Source: CAIXSE01 sp040769125 (GTDB lineage Bacteria > Actinomycetota > Thermoleophilia > UBA2241). From it: a stretch of 64,000 bases of DNA. Positions 35,397 to 45,086 of this stretch are shown in pieces. Numbering within the stretch: position 1 is the stretch's first letter; every line of letters starts with the position of its first letter. The stretch lies in NCBI GenBank assembly GCA_040769125.1, contig JAXGLO010000001.1, forward strand, positions 806,001 to 870,000. Direction: 5' to 3'. The notes below the pieces were generated by a model. That model searched no databases and was not told where the DNA came from. It saw only the letters and a list, made by a program, of their open reading frames with translations. A program made the translations under genes and the position numbers.

Positions 35397-35799
35397 CGGG
35401 CCGAGGCCTGAGTCTCGCCGCCGCCGGCCCGTATCGCGCCACCATTCCTTCGCACACCGGGCTGAGGCGCTTCGCCGCCGCCCTGCAGGTTCGCGCGGAT
35501 CGGATGCGCCGCCCACGGCCTCTGCGGGGACCTTGCGCTCTGCGCCGAGCACGGGTCGTTGACCATACCTGAGCCGGCCGCGAACGACGCGGCCGAGAAC
35601 GGCGGCAGGAGCCCCCGGCCGACGCCGGGCGAGAGCTGCGCGCGGAGGCGACTGCGGGGCGGCTGGTGGCTGCGGAGCCGCGCGGCCGGACGCCGTGGGG
35701 TATGGAGATCAGCGGGGCGTCGGCGGCCGGCAACGACGTCGGTGTGTACGGCAGCTCTTGCTGCAGTTCGTTCTGCGTGAGTGGTAGGCTGGAGCAGCC

Positions 35800-37524
35800 A
35801 TGTGCCCGATCGCCGGAACCGCGCAGTCCACCCGCTCACGCCGCTCGCGTCGCTACCGCGAGGTCATGCGCGTGCTGTGGGAGGAGCGCATCTTCAGCAT
35901 CGTGCGGGCGGTGGGGATGGAGCGGGGCGCCGCTGGGTTTTTTGCCGCCGACGAGGCCGAGTCGTCCGCGTCGGCGGCAGCCGCTGGGCGCGCGGACGAG
36001 GGGCACGCGTCACCGGAGGTTCGTCTGCGCCGCGCCCTCGAGCGCCTCGGGCCCGCGTTCATCAAGATCGGGCAGATGCTTTCCACGAGGCGCGACCTGA
36101 TCTCAGCGAAGCTCGCCGGCGAGCTCGCGAAACTCCAGGACGAGGTGGTGGCCACGCCGTGGGAGGAGATGGCGCTGGTCCTGACCGAGGAGCTCGGCGC
36201 GCCTGCCGGCGAGCTCTTCCAGGAGTTCGACAGTGCGCCGCTGGCGGCGGCCTCCATCGGCCAGGTGTACCGCGCCCGCCTGCACGACGGCCGGGTCGTG
36301 GCCGTGAAGATCCAGCGCCCGGGCGCGCGCGACGCGATCGAGACCGATCTGGACATCCTGCTCTCATGGGCTCGCTTTCTCGCCTATCGCAGCGAGTGGG
36401 CTCGTGATCGCGATCTGCCCGTCATCGCCGCCGATATCGCTCACGTGCTGCGTGCGGAGCTGGACTACCTCCACGAGGCGCGCTGCATGCGCGCCTTCCG
36501 GGATGCCTTCGAGGGGAGCGAGGAGGTCTTCTTTCCAGAGCCCGTCACCGATCTCACGACCTCACGGGTGCTGACCATGGAGATGGTGGATGGGGTTCCG
36601 GGATCCCGGCCGGAGGAGCTGCGCGCCGCCGGTGTCGACACCGATCTCATGGTGCGCCGCGGGGTCGAGAGCTACTTCCGGCAGATCTTCGAGATGGGCA
36701 TGTATCACGCGGATCCGCACGCCGGGAACCTCTATGCCCTGCCCGACGGGCGCGTCGGCTTCGTCGATTTCGGCCGCGTCGGCGTCATCTCGCGCCAGCA
36801 CCGCAGGGCGGTGTTCGACATGCTCGTCGCGGTGATGGACGACGAGCCCGCTGACGCCGCCGAAGCGCTGCTCGACATGGCCACGGCGGCGCCGGGCCTG
36901 GAGGTCGTCGAACTGCAGGCAGATCTCGCTCGTGTCGCCTCTCTGTACCGGGAGGGTCAGGGGCGTCGCGACGTTCTGGAGGTGACCCTGCGCGAGACCC
37001 TGGCGACGGTGCGCAAGCACGGGCTGAACGTATCGAGCGACATCGTCCAGCTCATCACAACGCTGGGTGTGCTGGAGGGCGTCGCGTCGCAGCTGCACCC
37101 GGGCTTCTCGGTGATCGATGCGGCCAAGCCGTTCGCCGCGCGCCTGCTCGTCACGTCCATGGCGCCGCGCGCCTGGCAAGACGAGGCTCTGCGCGGCTTG
37201 CGCCGCTATCGCCGGCTTTTCGAGGAGCTGCCGATCGCCGTGACGAGGGCGCTGAGGCGCGCCGGGGAGGGGGAGTTCAAGGTTGGCGTGAGGCCAGAGG
37301 GCTACCAGGACGCCATGCGGCGGCTGCACGAGATGGTCGACACATTGGCTCTCTCCATCCTGACGGCGGCCTTCGTGCTGGCGTTCGCCTACCTCATGGC
37401 GCAGGATGCCCTGGCCGACTGGGCCCGCGTCGTCGCCGGCATCGTGCTGGCTCTTTCGGCTCTCCTGGCCGCTTGGCTGCTGGTTGCGATCGTCTTGGCC
37501 GCCAGGCGCCGCCGGCGCCGGTAG
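35800..37524 (+). CDS. ABC1/UbiB-family atypical kinase
   Basis: Membrane-anchored kinase-like ATPase linked to isoprenoid-quinone or lipid metabolism. 574 residues from ATG 35800. Family motifs in order: KxGQ in FIKIGQMLSTRRDL, the Ala-rich replacement of the P-loop AAASIGQVYRA, VAVKIQRPG with the ion-pair lysine, HADPHAGNLY and the DFG-like FVDFGRVG. Two hydrophobic helices at the C-terminus (ILTAAFVLAFAYLMA; VVAGIVLALSALLAAWLLVA) anchor it. A TAGGCT 9 bases before the ATG could be an actinobacterial -10 giving a very short leader. Confidence 0.93.
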   Translation: MCPIAGTAQSTRSRRSRRYREVMRVLWEERIFSIVRAVGMERGAAGFFAADEAESSASAAAAGRADEGHASPEVRLRRALERLGPAFIKIGQMLSTRRDLISAKLAGELAKLQDEVVATPWEEMALVLTEELGAPAGELFQEFDSAPLAAASIGQVYRARLHDGRVVAVKIQRPGARDAIETDLDILLSWARFLAYRSEWARDRDLPVIAADIAHVLRAELDYLHEARCMRAFRDAFEGSEEVFFPEPVTDLTTSRVLTMEMVDGVPGSRPEELRAAGVDTDLMVRRGVESYFRQIFEMGMYHADPHAGNLYALPDGRVGFVDFGRVGVISRQHRRAVFDMLVAVMDDEPADAAEALLDMATAAPGLEVVELQADLARVASLYREGQGRRDVLEVTLRETLATVRKHGLNVSSDIVQLITTLGVLEGVASQLHPGFSVIDAAKPFAARLLVTSMAPRAWQDEALRGLRRYRRLFEELPIAVTRALRRAGEGEFKVGVRPEGYQDAMRRLHEMVDTLALSILTAAFVLAFAYLMAQDALADWARVVAGIVLALSALLAAWLLVAIVLAARRRRRR

Positions 37525-37543
37525 GCGGCCGGCGCGCGCCGGT

Positions 37544-37615
37544 GACGCATGCGTCCCGCCTGCCGTTCCTGCTGCAGCGCTGAGCCGGCCGGTGCGTGCG
37601 GGTGACGCATGCGTC
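37544..37615 (+). repeat. Two palindromes GACGCATGCGTC 60 bp apart
   Basis: The 12-base palindrome at 37544-37555 recurs at 37604-37615, each preceded by GGT and lying in a longer imperfect direct repeat (GCCGG-rich, period 60). It sits in the 428-bp gap after the UbiB-like gene, which otherwise holds only a doubtful small frame (37816-37956). Confidence 0.85.
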
Positions 37616-37815
37616 CGCGCGATGGTGCGGCGCTCGGCGGGCGCCCTGCGGCGGACGTATACTCAGGATTCTGGCCTGGCGGGGTCGGCAGACCCGTGGA
37701 GCGAGGCGCTCGCTGTCTAGCTTGGCCGCGACCGCCGGCCGCGACGCCTCGCCGGCCACCTTATGATAAAAACCATGACGCTCGTTGACGTCTTCGCCGG
37801 TCCCGGTTGCGCGGC

Positions 37816-37956
37816 ATGTTCCTTGACGTCAGGCGCATGGAACACAACGTCGACGTCTGCGGGCGAGCGTCGGGAGGCACTGCTCCCGGCGCCGCGAGAT
37901 GCAGGACCAGGACGGCACGCCCGTCGTCGTCAGGCCGATATGAGGGGACTCAATGA
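37816..37956 (+). CDS. Doubtful 46-codon frame overlapping the cysteine synthase start
   Basis: ATG 37816 opens a frame (MFLDVRRMEHNVDVCGRASG...) that ends in TGA 37954-37956, overlapping ATG 37953 of the next gene in the ATGA arrangement used for coupling elsewhere in the window. No ribosome site is evident, the second half is low-complexity Arg/Ser, and I recognise no family. It could be a leader peptide or chance. Confidence 0.2.
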   Translation: MFLDVRRMEHNVDVCGRASGGTAPGAARCRTRTARPSSSGRYEGTQ

Positions 37957-38861
37957 ACCTGCTGGAGGCGATAGGCAGCACCCCGCTCGTGGAGCTGCTC
38001 AACATCAATCCGCGGCCCGGCGTCCGGATCCTCTGCAAGCTCGAGGGCTGCAATCCGGGCGGCTCGGTGAAGGACCGCGCTGCTCTCTCCATGATCGCCG
38101 GCGCCGAGGCGCGCGGTGAGCTTACGGAGGGGAAGGTCATCCTTGAGCCGACCTCGGGCAATACCGGCATCGCCATCGCCATGATCGGCGCGGTGAAGGG
38201 CTACCGCGTGCGCCTGTGTATGCCCGCCTGTGTCAGCGAAGAGCGGCGCCTGATCCTGCAGGGGCTCGGCGCCGAGGTCATCCTCACGCCGGCCGAGGAG
38301 GGCATCGACGCAGCCATCAGACGGGCGCACTCGCTTGCGGAACAGGAGCCGGACACGTACTACATGCCCAACCAGTACGAGAACCCCGACAACGCCCTCG
38401 CACACTTCAAGACCACTGGCCCCGAGATCGTCGAGCAGACGGACGGGGATCTCGACTGCTTCGTGGCAGGTATGGGCACGACGGGAACGCTGATGGGCAC
38501 CGGCAGGTACCTCAGATCGCGTGTACCCGGCGTGCGCGTCGTCGGCGCGGAGCCGGTGAAGGGGCACACCATCCAGGGGCTCAAGAACATGGAGGAGTCC
38601 ATCGTGCCCGGCATCTACGAGCCGGAGAGCCTCGACGCTACGTACGTGGTCACGGACGAGGATGCCTTCGAGACGACCAGGCTGCTCGCCTGTCGCGAGG
38701 GGCTGTTTGTCGGCTCGTCGAGCGGCGCCGCGGTCGCCGTCGCTCTGAGGGTCGCCCACGATCTCGACCACGGTACCGTCGTCGCCCTGCTGCCCGACCG
38801 CGGCGATCGCTACTTGAGCACCATGCAGTTCAGGTCGTTCTGCGGGAAGTGCCTGCCGTGA
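37953..38861 (+). CDS. PLP-dependent cysteine synthase (CysK/CysM family)
   Basis: Makes cysteine from an activated serine (O-acetyl- or O-phosphoserine) and a sulfur donor. 302 residues from ATG 37953. The PLP lysine is K40 in NPGGSVKDRAA; PTSGNTGIAIAM binds the substrate carboxylate and GMGTTGTLMGTGRYL the PLP phosphate. The C-terminus DRGDRYLSTMQF, then RSFCGKCLP, has a CxxC not present in classic CysK, as in CysM-like and CysO-dependent forms, so the sulfur donor is uncertain. It stands 74 bp before the DAHP synthase gene. Confidence 0.92.
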   Translation: MNLLEAIGSTPLVELLNINPRPGVRILCKLEGCNPGGSVKDRAALSMIAGAEARGELTEGKVILEPTSGNTGIAIAMIGAVKGYRVRLCMPACVSEERRLILQGLGAEVILTPAEEGIDAAIRRAHSLAEQEPDTYYMPNQYENPDNALAHFKTTGPEIVEQTDGDLDCFVAGMGTTGTLMGTGRYLRSRVPGVRVVGAEPVKGHTIQGLKNMEESIVPGIYEPESLDATYVVTDEDAFETTRLLACREGLFVGSSSGAAVAVALRVAHDLDHGTVVALLPDRGDRYLSTMQFRSFCGKCLP

Positions 38862-38934
38862 GAGCGGCGGCGGCCACGGCGTGTTCGCCCGCGCGAGCTT
38901 GTGATGCAGGGTCTTCGGCGATGGGAGTTGCGTT

Positions 38935-40299
38935 GTGAAGACAGATGAACTGTGGAGCCCGTCGTCCTGGCGTGAGCTGACCGCTGCTCAGCAGCCGGAC
39001 TGGCCTGACCCGGAGGCGCTCGACGCCGTCGTCGCCGAGCTGCGCTCCATGCCACCGCTGGTGTTCGCCGGCGAGGCGCGCGAGCTGCGTGCCGCCCTGG
39101 CAAGGGTGGCCGTTGGGGAGGGGTTTCTGCTGCATGTCGGCGATTGCGCCGAGTCCTTCCGCGACCTCTCGGCGCCCCGCATCCGCGACAACCTGAAGAT
39201 CATGCTGCAGATGTCGACCGTGCTCACCTTCGGAGCGGCGCTGCCGGTCGTCAAGCTCGGCCGTGTCGCCGGGCAGTTCGCCAAGCCGCGCTCGAGCCCC
39301 ATCGAGCGCGTCGGCGACCTCGAGCTGCCCTCCTTCCGTGGCCACATGGTCAACGACGACCTTCCGGTGGCCGCGGCGCGGGTGGCCGATCCCTCACGCC
39401 TGCTGCAGGCCTACCACCAGTCGGCGGCGCGCCTCAATCTGCTGCGGGCGTTCACCAAGGGAGGGTTCGCCGACCTGCGCCAGGTTCACCGCTGGAACCA
39501 GGAGTTCGTCGCTCACTCGCCCGAGGGGCGTCGCTACGAGCAGATCGCCCAGGGGATCGAAGACGCTCTGCGCTTCATGACGGCCTGCGGCATCGACCTG
39601 GACCACACTCCGCAGTTGCACGAGGTCGATCTCTGGACGAGCCACGAGGCGCTGATCCTGCCGTACGAGGAGTCCCTGACGAGGCGCGACAGCATGAGCG
39701 GCGAGTGGTACGACTGCTCGGCGCACCTCATCTGGATCGGGGAGCGCACGCGGGGGCTGCGGGATGCGCACGTCGAGTTCTTCGCCGGGGTGCACAACCC
39801 CGTGGCCTGCAAGCTGGGGCCGGCGGCCACGCCCGAGGACGTCGTGGCGCTCTGCGCGCTCCTCGACCCCGAGCGTGAGGCCGGCCGCCTGACGCTCATC
39901 GCCCGCCTCGGGGCAGACCGCGTCGAGGAGCTGCTGCCTCCGCTCGTGCGTGCCGTCAAGGTGGCGGGGCATCCGGTCGTCTGGTCCTGCGACCCCATGC
40001 ACGCCAACGGCCGCGTTACCGGGGGCGGCGTCAAGACGCGGCTCTTCGACGACATCATGCGCGAGCTCCGCGGCTTCTTCCACGTCTGCGTGGCCGAGGG
40101 AGTCTGGCCCGGCGGAGTGCATCTCGAGTTCACGGGCGACGACGTCACTGAGTGCGTCGGCGGCGCCGAGCCGGTGGCTGAAGGAGATCTTCACATCCAC
40201 TACTCGACGCTCTGCGACCCGCGTCTCAACGCGAGGCAGTCTCTCGATCTCGCCTTCGAGGTCGCGGAACTTCTTCGGCCTCTGCGCACCAGGGTGTAG
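38935..40299 (+). CDS. Class II 3-deoxy-7-phosphoheptulonate synthase
   Basis: First step of the shikimate pathway, from PEP and erythrose-4-phosphate. 454 residues from GTG 38935, with GGGAG upstream. The plant/actinobacterial class II signature is clear: LLHVGDCAESF with the metal-binding cysteine, GRVAGQFAKPRS, GVHNPVACKLGP, WSCDPMHANG and HLEFTGDDVTECVGG. Length matches the family. No other aromatic-acid gene is adjacent. Confidence 0.96.
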   Translation: MKTDELWSPSSWRELTAAQQPDWPDPEALDAVVAELRSMPPLVFAGEARELRAALARVAVGEGFLLHVGDCAESFRDLSAPRIRDNLKIMLQMSTVLTFGAALPVVKLGRVAGQFAKPRSSPIERVGDLELPSFRGHMVNDDLPVAAARVADPSRLLQAYHQSAARLNLLRAFTKGGFADLRQVHRWNQEFVAHSPEGRRYEQIAQGIEDALRFMTACGIDLDHTPQLHEVDLWTSHEALILPYEESLTRRDSMSGEWYDCSAHLIWIGERTRGLRDAHVEFFAGVHNPVACKLGPAATPEDVVALCALLDPEREAGRLTLIARLGADRVEELLPPLVRAVKVAGHPVVWSCDPMHANGRVTGGGVKTRLFDDIMRELRGFFHVCVAEGVWPGGVHLEFTGDDVTECVGGAEPVAEGDLHIHYSTLCDPRLNARQSLDLAFEVAELLRPLRTRV

Positions 40300-40300
40300 A

Positions 40301-40332
40301 CACCGGCCCGGGCGCAGCCGCCCGCGCCGGTG
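40301..40332. terminator. Bidirectional hairpin between DAHP synthase and nitroreductase genes
   Basis: CACCGGC-C-CGGGCG pairs with CGCCCG-C-GCCGGTG around a CAGC loop: 13 pairs with one C/C mismatch, filling the 38-bp gap between convergent stops (40299 and 40338). Confidence 0.75.
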
Positions 40333-40337
40333 GCCTC

Positions 40338-40868
40338 CTAGCGGTTGCCGAAGCGCTCGTAGCTCACTTTGTCGGTCGGCAGCGACGACGCGGGGTGCCC
40401 TGCCTTCTCCTCTGCCGGGTACCCGATCGCGACGAGAGCCTCGACGGCCATGCCCGGCTCCAGCCCCAGCACGTCGGCGACGTACTCCTCGGAGCTCTGC
40501 TCCTCGTTGTGACGCCTGCACCGTATCTGCACCCAGCAGCTGCCGAGGCCGAGGTCGTGCGCCTCAAGGTGCAGGAGCAGCGTCGTGATCGATGCGAACT
40601 CGACCCATACATCGGCGATCTCCGGCCGAGTGCAGACGGCGATCACGAGGGGGGCGCCTTCGAGGAAAGCCGAGCCTTGCGTCTTGGCTTGTGAGAGCCG
40701 GGCGATCGTCTCTGGCGCACGGACGACGACGAGCTCCCAGGGGATCTTGCCCTGGAGGTGGGGGCTCCGCAGGGCGGCCTCCAGCATCAGGTCGAGCTTC
40801 TCCTGCTCGACCTCCTTGTCGGCGTACTTGCGGATGCTTCTCCTGGAGCGCAACAGATCGATCAGCAT
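40338..40868 (-). CDS. Nitroreductase-family flavoprotein
   Basis: FMN-dependent NAD(P)H oxidoreductase; natural substrate not deducible. 176 residues from ATG 40868 with GAGG 8 bases upstream. The N-terminal RSRRSIRKYADKEVEQEKL is the FMN-phosphate motif, and AALRSPHLQGKIPWELVVV and GLGSCWVQIR are typical. It carries the usual end EKAGHPASSLPTDKVSYERF of small single-domain anaerobe-type members. Same strand as the stress-protein gene 106 bp upstream. Confidence 0.9.
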   Translation of the reverse strand: MLIDLLRSRRSIRKYADKEVEQEKLDLMLEAALRSPHLQGKIPWELVVVRAPETIARLSQAKTQGSAFLEGAPLVIAVCTRPEIADVWVEFASITTLLLHLEAHDLGLGSCWVQIRCRRHNEEQSSEEYVADVLGLEPGMAVEALVAIGYPAEEKAGHPASSLPTDKVSYERFGNR

Positions 40869-40974
40869 AGGTGGCCTCGCACTGTGGGTTCTGGAAGAGG
40901 GAGGGTCGCCTGCCGGGATGGGCGGCGTGGCGCCTGACTGGTTGTTCGGCGCGGCAGCCGCCCCGCAGGCACAC

Positions 40975-41430
40975 TCAACGCCGGTGCGGCACGACCAGCA
41001 CGGGGATCTTGCTGTGGTGCAGCAGCTTGTAGGCCGTCGATCCGAGCAGCATCCCGCGAATGGCACCCACCCCCTGTGTGCCGACGACGATCATGCTGGC
41101 GTCCAGCTCTTTGGCGACGTCCATCAGCGCGACTGAGGCGGCCTTCCACTCAATCCGTGTTTCGACCGTCACGCCCGACGCGGTAACGCGCGCGATCGCC
41201 TCGTCGAACATGGCCTTGACGACGGTCTTGGTTCGCGCGCGGATGTCGGTGTCGCCGTCGGGCAGGATCTCGATCGCCATGGGGCTTCCGTCCGCCGCCA
41301 AGTTCATGGCGGTGCCATGCACCATCACGATCCTGCTGTCGGGGTGACCGACGGCTACATCCACGGCGGCGTCGAGCGCCGCCATCGCGCACGGTGAGCC
41401 ATCGTATCCGAGGATGAGCGTACGGGTCAT
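40975..41430 (-). CDS. Universal stress protein (UspA family, ATP-binding type)
   Basis: 151 residues from ATG 41430, with AAAGGAG 6 bases upstream. N-terminal LILGYDGSPCAMAALDAAV and the C-terminal ATP-binding pattern G-x2-G-x9-G-S/T (GTQGVGAIRGMLLGST) are complete, so it probably binds ATP. Sits between uppP and the nitroreductase gene on the same strand. Confidence 0.93.
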   Translation of the reverse strand: MTRTLILGYDGSPCAMAALDAAVDVAVGHPDSRIVMVHGTAMNLAADGSPMAIEILPDGDTDIRARTKTVVKAMFDEAIARVTASGVTVETRIEWKAASVALMDVAKELDASMIVVGTQGVGAIRGMLLGSTAYKLLHHSKIPVLVVPHRR

Positions 41431-41579
41431 CGCGGCTCCTTTCCGCTGCAGGTCCACTCCTGCCGGCGCCTTACGATCACCGGCTGACGCCTCATGTATC
41501 CCCACGGACGCGCCGGCTCAGACGCGGCGAGCCGGGCGGCCTACCGTCGCTGATGGCAGGTGGGTCGGCGGCCTCGGCT

Positions 41580-42605
41580 CTACAGCACATTGAACAGCAG
41601 CAGCGCGGCGATCGCCAGCCCCACGCCGAGACGGTAGAAACCGAAGATCGCCATACTGTGGCGGTTGAGGTAGCCCACCATCCACTTGATCGCCAGCGCC
41701 GCCGAGATGAACGCCACGACGACACCGACGATCGGCGCCGCCACTCCCAGCGTGTCGACGATCACGCGGCCTTCGCGCACGGTCTCCACGAGCGTGGCTC
41801 CCGTCAGCGTGACAAGGCCGAGGAGGAAGCTGTACTCGACGGCCGCCCGCGTGCTGAGCCCCACCAGTCGCCCCCCCAGGATCGTCGCCAGGCTGCGGCT
41901 CACGCCGGGCCACATGGCGATACACTGGAGGAGCCCGATAACGAGCGCGCGGCGGACGGTAAGCTCCTCGAGCGGCGTGCCGTCGGCGGAGCTTCGGCCG
42001 TGCTTGTCGTCGGAGCGCGCTACCGCGAGGATCACGAGCCCGCCGGCCAGCCAGGCGGCGGCAATCGGCCACAGGGCGAAGAGGTAGTCCTTGAGGTACT
42101 GCTCGCCCAGGACGCCGATGATCACCGCCGGGACGACCGAGGCGACGAGTGAGAGGCCCACTCTGAGGCCGTCGGGATCACGGCCAGCGATGCCACGAAG
42201 AATGCTCCAGATGCGGCTGGCGTAGAGCACGAGCACGGCGAGGATGGCGCCGAACTGGATGACGATCGCGTAGGCGTCTGCCGCCTGTTTATCTCCCTCC
42301 GTGTCGGCGAGGCCGAGGGCGTGGGAGGTGAGGAGCAGGTGCCCCGTGGAACTCACCGGCAGGTACTCGGTGACGCCTTCGACCACGCCCAGCACGACGG
42401 CTTTGGCAAGAGAGAGACCGTTGCGGCTCTCGCCGGAGGGCGTCTGTTTGGCGGAGGGGGCTGGGGTGGGAGCCGCCGTTGGCCCGTCGCCTGCGGCGCC
42501 GGGGGATGCGGCTGCGGCGATCGCGGGAAGCGCGCCCGCCAGCGACAGGATGCCCAGCGTGAAGAGGACAGCGATCATCGAGGTGCGAGATCTGCCGCGG
42601 ATCAT
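41580..42605 (-). CDS. uppP: Undecaprenyl-diphosphatase UppP (BacA)
   Basis: Recycles the lipid carrier for cell-wall synthesis by dephosphorylating undecaprenyl diphosphate; integral membrane. 341 residues from ATG 42605. About 65 residues of signal-like and Pro/Ala-rich sequence precede the conserved core, longer than usual (ATG 42578 is an alternative). The active-site motifs EGVTEYLPVSSTGHLLL and PGVSRSLATI are intact, with about eight helices. The 297-bp divergent gap to the amidase gene holds no other gene. Confidence 0.95.
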   Translation of the reverse strand: MIRGRSRTSMIAVLFTLGILSLAGALPAIAAAASPGAAGDGPTAAPTPAPSAKQTPSGESRNGLSLAKAVVLGVVEGVTEYLPVSSTGHLLLTSHALGLADTEGDKQAADAYAIVIQFGAILAVLVLYASRIWSILRGIAGRDPDGLRVGLSLVASVVPAVIIGVLGEQYLKDYLFALWPIAAAWLAGGLVILAVARSDDKHGRSSADGTPLEELTVRRALVIGLLQCIAMWPGVSRSLATILGGRLVGLSTRAAVEYSFLLGLVTLTGATLVETVREGRVIVDTLGVAAPIVGVVVAFISAALAIKWMVGYLNRHSMAIFGFYRLGVGLAIAALLLFNVL

Positions 42606-42902
42606 CGGCAGACTCTATCGAACGGTGCACCCCGCGGCATCCCTCTCGCGATCGGCATGCCGCATCTGGGACGCTGTTTCCAGAGCCGGCGTCGGCATGT
42701 ACTGCAGGAGCGGCCCGGATAGGTCTCATGGATAGACTTTACGCCTATCCGTGCGCGTCCGGGGCTGCTGTAGCCTGAGTGCTCCACGCGAAGGGCGGGC
42801 TCGCCGGCGCGGCTGGGAGGCGTAGTCCGCCGAAAGGCGGTGGGCGAACGGAAGACGGGCTAAGGGTTTTGGCGGCATTTGCCGAAGCTCACGGGTAGTG
42901 CG

Positions 42903-45086
42903 ATGTACGTGAGTATGAGAAGACACACTCTTTGGAGGCGCCGCCGCGCCGCCATCGCCATTCTGGGCGCGGCGGCTCTTTTCGCTGCCTTGTGCGTGCT
43001 GTCTGGCGCGAGCCGGGCCGAGGCCCTCCAGGCGCGCGCTGGGTCGGTCAGCACGCGCACCCTGACAGTGGCCGAGCGGCTCCCGATCGACTCCGCTGCC
43101 GCGGCGTCTGGAGCGCAGCGCCTCGCGCGCTCTGCTTCTGCAGCGGTGACGCTTGATGCCGGCGCCGAGTTCACCATGGTCGGTGTGACCTGTGAGCCGC
43201 CGGCTGCGGAGGGAGCCGTCACCATCCTCATCCGCACCAGCCTCGACGGCAGCTCCTGGGGCAGCTGGTACGAGGGCCCGCTCGAGGTCGTCGCCGATCG
43301 CGATGGCGTGCCGCAGGCCTATATGGAGGCCATGTGGACCGGCGCCGCACGGTACGTTCAGGTGCGTGCCAGCGCTCCTTCTGCACGCGCCCCCCTCGCG
43401 TTGCGTGGGGTGCGCCTGGTCGCCCTCGATACAGACTGTTCCGGCTTGTCCGCCGCGCGCGCGTCGGGCGCGGCCGGCGAGCATGTGGCCGGCGTTCCGG
43501 TCGGGTTGTCCGGCGTCCCGCCGGCGAGGGCCGAGGTCGCCCGGCCGGCGCTGGTCAGCCGGGCCGGCTGGGGCGCGAACGAGTCGCTGCGGAGCGGCAC
43601 CCCTGCGTTCGCCGCGGTCAAGATGGCCTTCGTGCACCACACCGCTGGCGGCAATACGTACACGGCGGCCGACGCGCCCGGCATCGTGCGCGGTATCTAC
43701 GCTTATCACACCACCAGCCTCGGCTGGAGCGACATCGGCTACAACTTCCTCATCGATCGCTTCGGGACGATCTACGAAGGTCGGTACGGCGGTGTCGCTC
43801 GGGGGGTGGTCGGCGCCCAGGTCTACGGCTTCAATACCGGCAGCACCGGCGTCTCCATGATCGGCACGTACACGCAGGATGCGCCGGCCGCTGCGGCTAT
43901 GACCGCGCTTGAGCGGCTTCTGGCCTGGAAACTCGGGCTGAGCGGCCTCAACCCCACCGGCACCGCGAGCATGAAGTACGGTGGCCTTGTAGACGACAAG
44001 TACAAGGTCGGCCAGACGGTGAGCCTGCCGGTGATCGCGGGGCACCGCGACGCCAACTTCACCGAGTGCCCCGGGCTGGCGCTCTATAATCGGCTTCCGG
44101 CGGTGCGTCGGGGAGTCGCGGCACTCCTCGACGACGGCGCTATTACCGAGCCCAAACCCTGGAAGGTCACCCTCAAGGCGCCGGCGACGCTCGTCGCCTC
44201 CGGCTCCACGGTCGCCTTCAAGGGCACGGTCAAGAGCACGAGCACCGGCCTGCCCGGCAAAGGCACCGTGATCCTGCAGCGTCGGCCGGCCGCCGGCGGC
44301 GCCTGGACCAACCTGCGCAGTCGCACCCTCACGAGCAGCGGCGCCTACGCCGTGTCGCTGCGGGTGAGCCGTGTGGCCGACTGGCAGTTCCGCATGCGCA
44401 TGCCGGCCGACGCCCTCAACCTGGCCGGCTGTAGCGCGGTTGTGGGCTTGCGCGTCATCGAGCCCAAACCCTGGAAGGTCACCCTCAAGGCGCCGGCGAC
44501 GCTCGTCGCCTCCGGCTCCACGGTCGCCTTCAAGGGCACGGTCAAGAGCACGAGCACCGGCCTGCCCGGCAAAGGCACCGTGATCCTGCAGCGTCGGCCG
44601 GCCGCCGGCGGCGCCTGGACCAACCTGCGCAGTCGCACCCTCACGAGCAGCGGCGCCTACGCCGTATCGCTGCGGGTGAGCCGTGTGGCCGACTGGCAGT
44701 TCCGCATGCGCATGCCGGCCGACGCCCTCAACCTGGCCGGCTGTAGCGCGGTTGTGGGCTTGCGCGTCATCGAGCCCAAACCCTGGAAGGTCACCCTCAA
44801 GGCGCCGGCGACGCTCGTCGCCTCCGGCTCCACGGTCGCCTTCAAGGGCACGGTCAAGAGCACGAGCACCGGCCTGCCCGGTAAAGGCACCGTGATCCTG
44901 CAGCGTCGGCCGGCCGCCGGCGGCGCCTGGACCAACCTGCGCAGTCGCACCCTCACGAGCAGCGGCGCCTACGCCGTATCGCTGCGGGTGAGCCGTGTGG
45001 CCGACTGGCAGTTCCGCATGCGCATGCCGGCCGACGCCCTCAACCTGGCCGGCTGTAGCGCGGTGAGGACGCTCACCGTACGATAG
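42903..45086 (+). CDS. Secreted PGRP-type N-acetylmuramoyl-L-alanine amidase with three C-terminal repeats
   Basis: Cleaves the amide between muramic acid and the stem peptide. About 727 residues from ATG 42903 (ATG 42915 possible). A basic N-terminus and hydrophobic stretch form the signal. Residues about 215-400 are the amidase domain: H245 in VHHTAGG, GYNFLIDRFGTIYEGR, and H381/C389 in GHRDANFTECPG supply the zinc ligands (His, His, Cys). The last about 312 residues are three almost identical 104-residue Ig-like modules beginning EPKPWKVTLKAPATLVASG, probably for surface binding. Confidence 0.92.
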   Translation: MYVSMRRHTLWRRRRAAIAILGAAALFAALCVLSGASRAEALQARAGSVSTRTLTVAERLPIDSAAAASGAQRLARSASAAVTLDAGAEFTMVGVTCEPPAAEGAVTILIRTSLDGSSWGSWYEGPLEVVADRDGVPQAYMEAMWTGAARYVQVRASAPSARAPLALRGVRLVALDTDCSGLSAARASGAAGEHVAGVPVGLSGVPPARAEVARPALVSRAGWGANESLRSGTPAFAAVKMAFVHHTAGGNTYTAADAPGIVRGIYAYHTTSLGWSDIGYNFLIDRFGTIYEGRYGGVARGVVGAQVYGFNTGSTGVSMIGTYTQDAPAAAAMTALERLLAWKLGLSGLNPTGTASMKYGGLVDDKYKVGQTVSLPVIAGHRDANFTECPGLALYNRLPAVRRGVAALLDDGAITEPKPWKVTLKAPATLVASGSTVAFKGTVKSTSTGLPGKGTVILQRRPAAGGAWTNLRSRTLTSSGAYAVSLRVSRVADWQFRMRMPADALNLAGCSAVVGLRVIEPKPWKVTLKAPATLVASGSTVAFKGTVKSTSTGLPGKGTVILQRRPAAGGAWTNLRSRTLTSSGAYAVSLRVSRVADWQFRMRMPADALNLAGCSAVVGLRVIEPKPWKVTLKAPATLVASGSTVAFKGTVKSTSTGLPGKGTVILQRRPAAGGAWTNLRSRTLTSSGAYAVSLRVSRVADWQFRMRMPADALNLAGCSAVRTLTVR
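44148..45083 (+). repeat. Three 312-bp tandem repeats in the amidase gene
   Basis: Copies start at 44148, 44460 and 44772; only a few synonymous differences are visible (for example GTG/GTA and GGC/GGT codons), apart from the end of the third copy. Confidence 0.97.
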
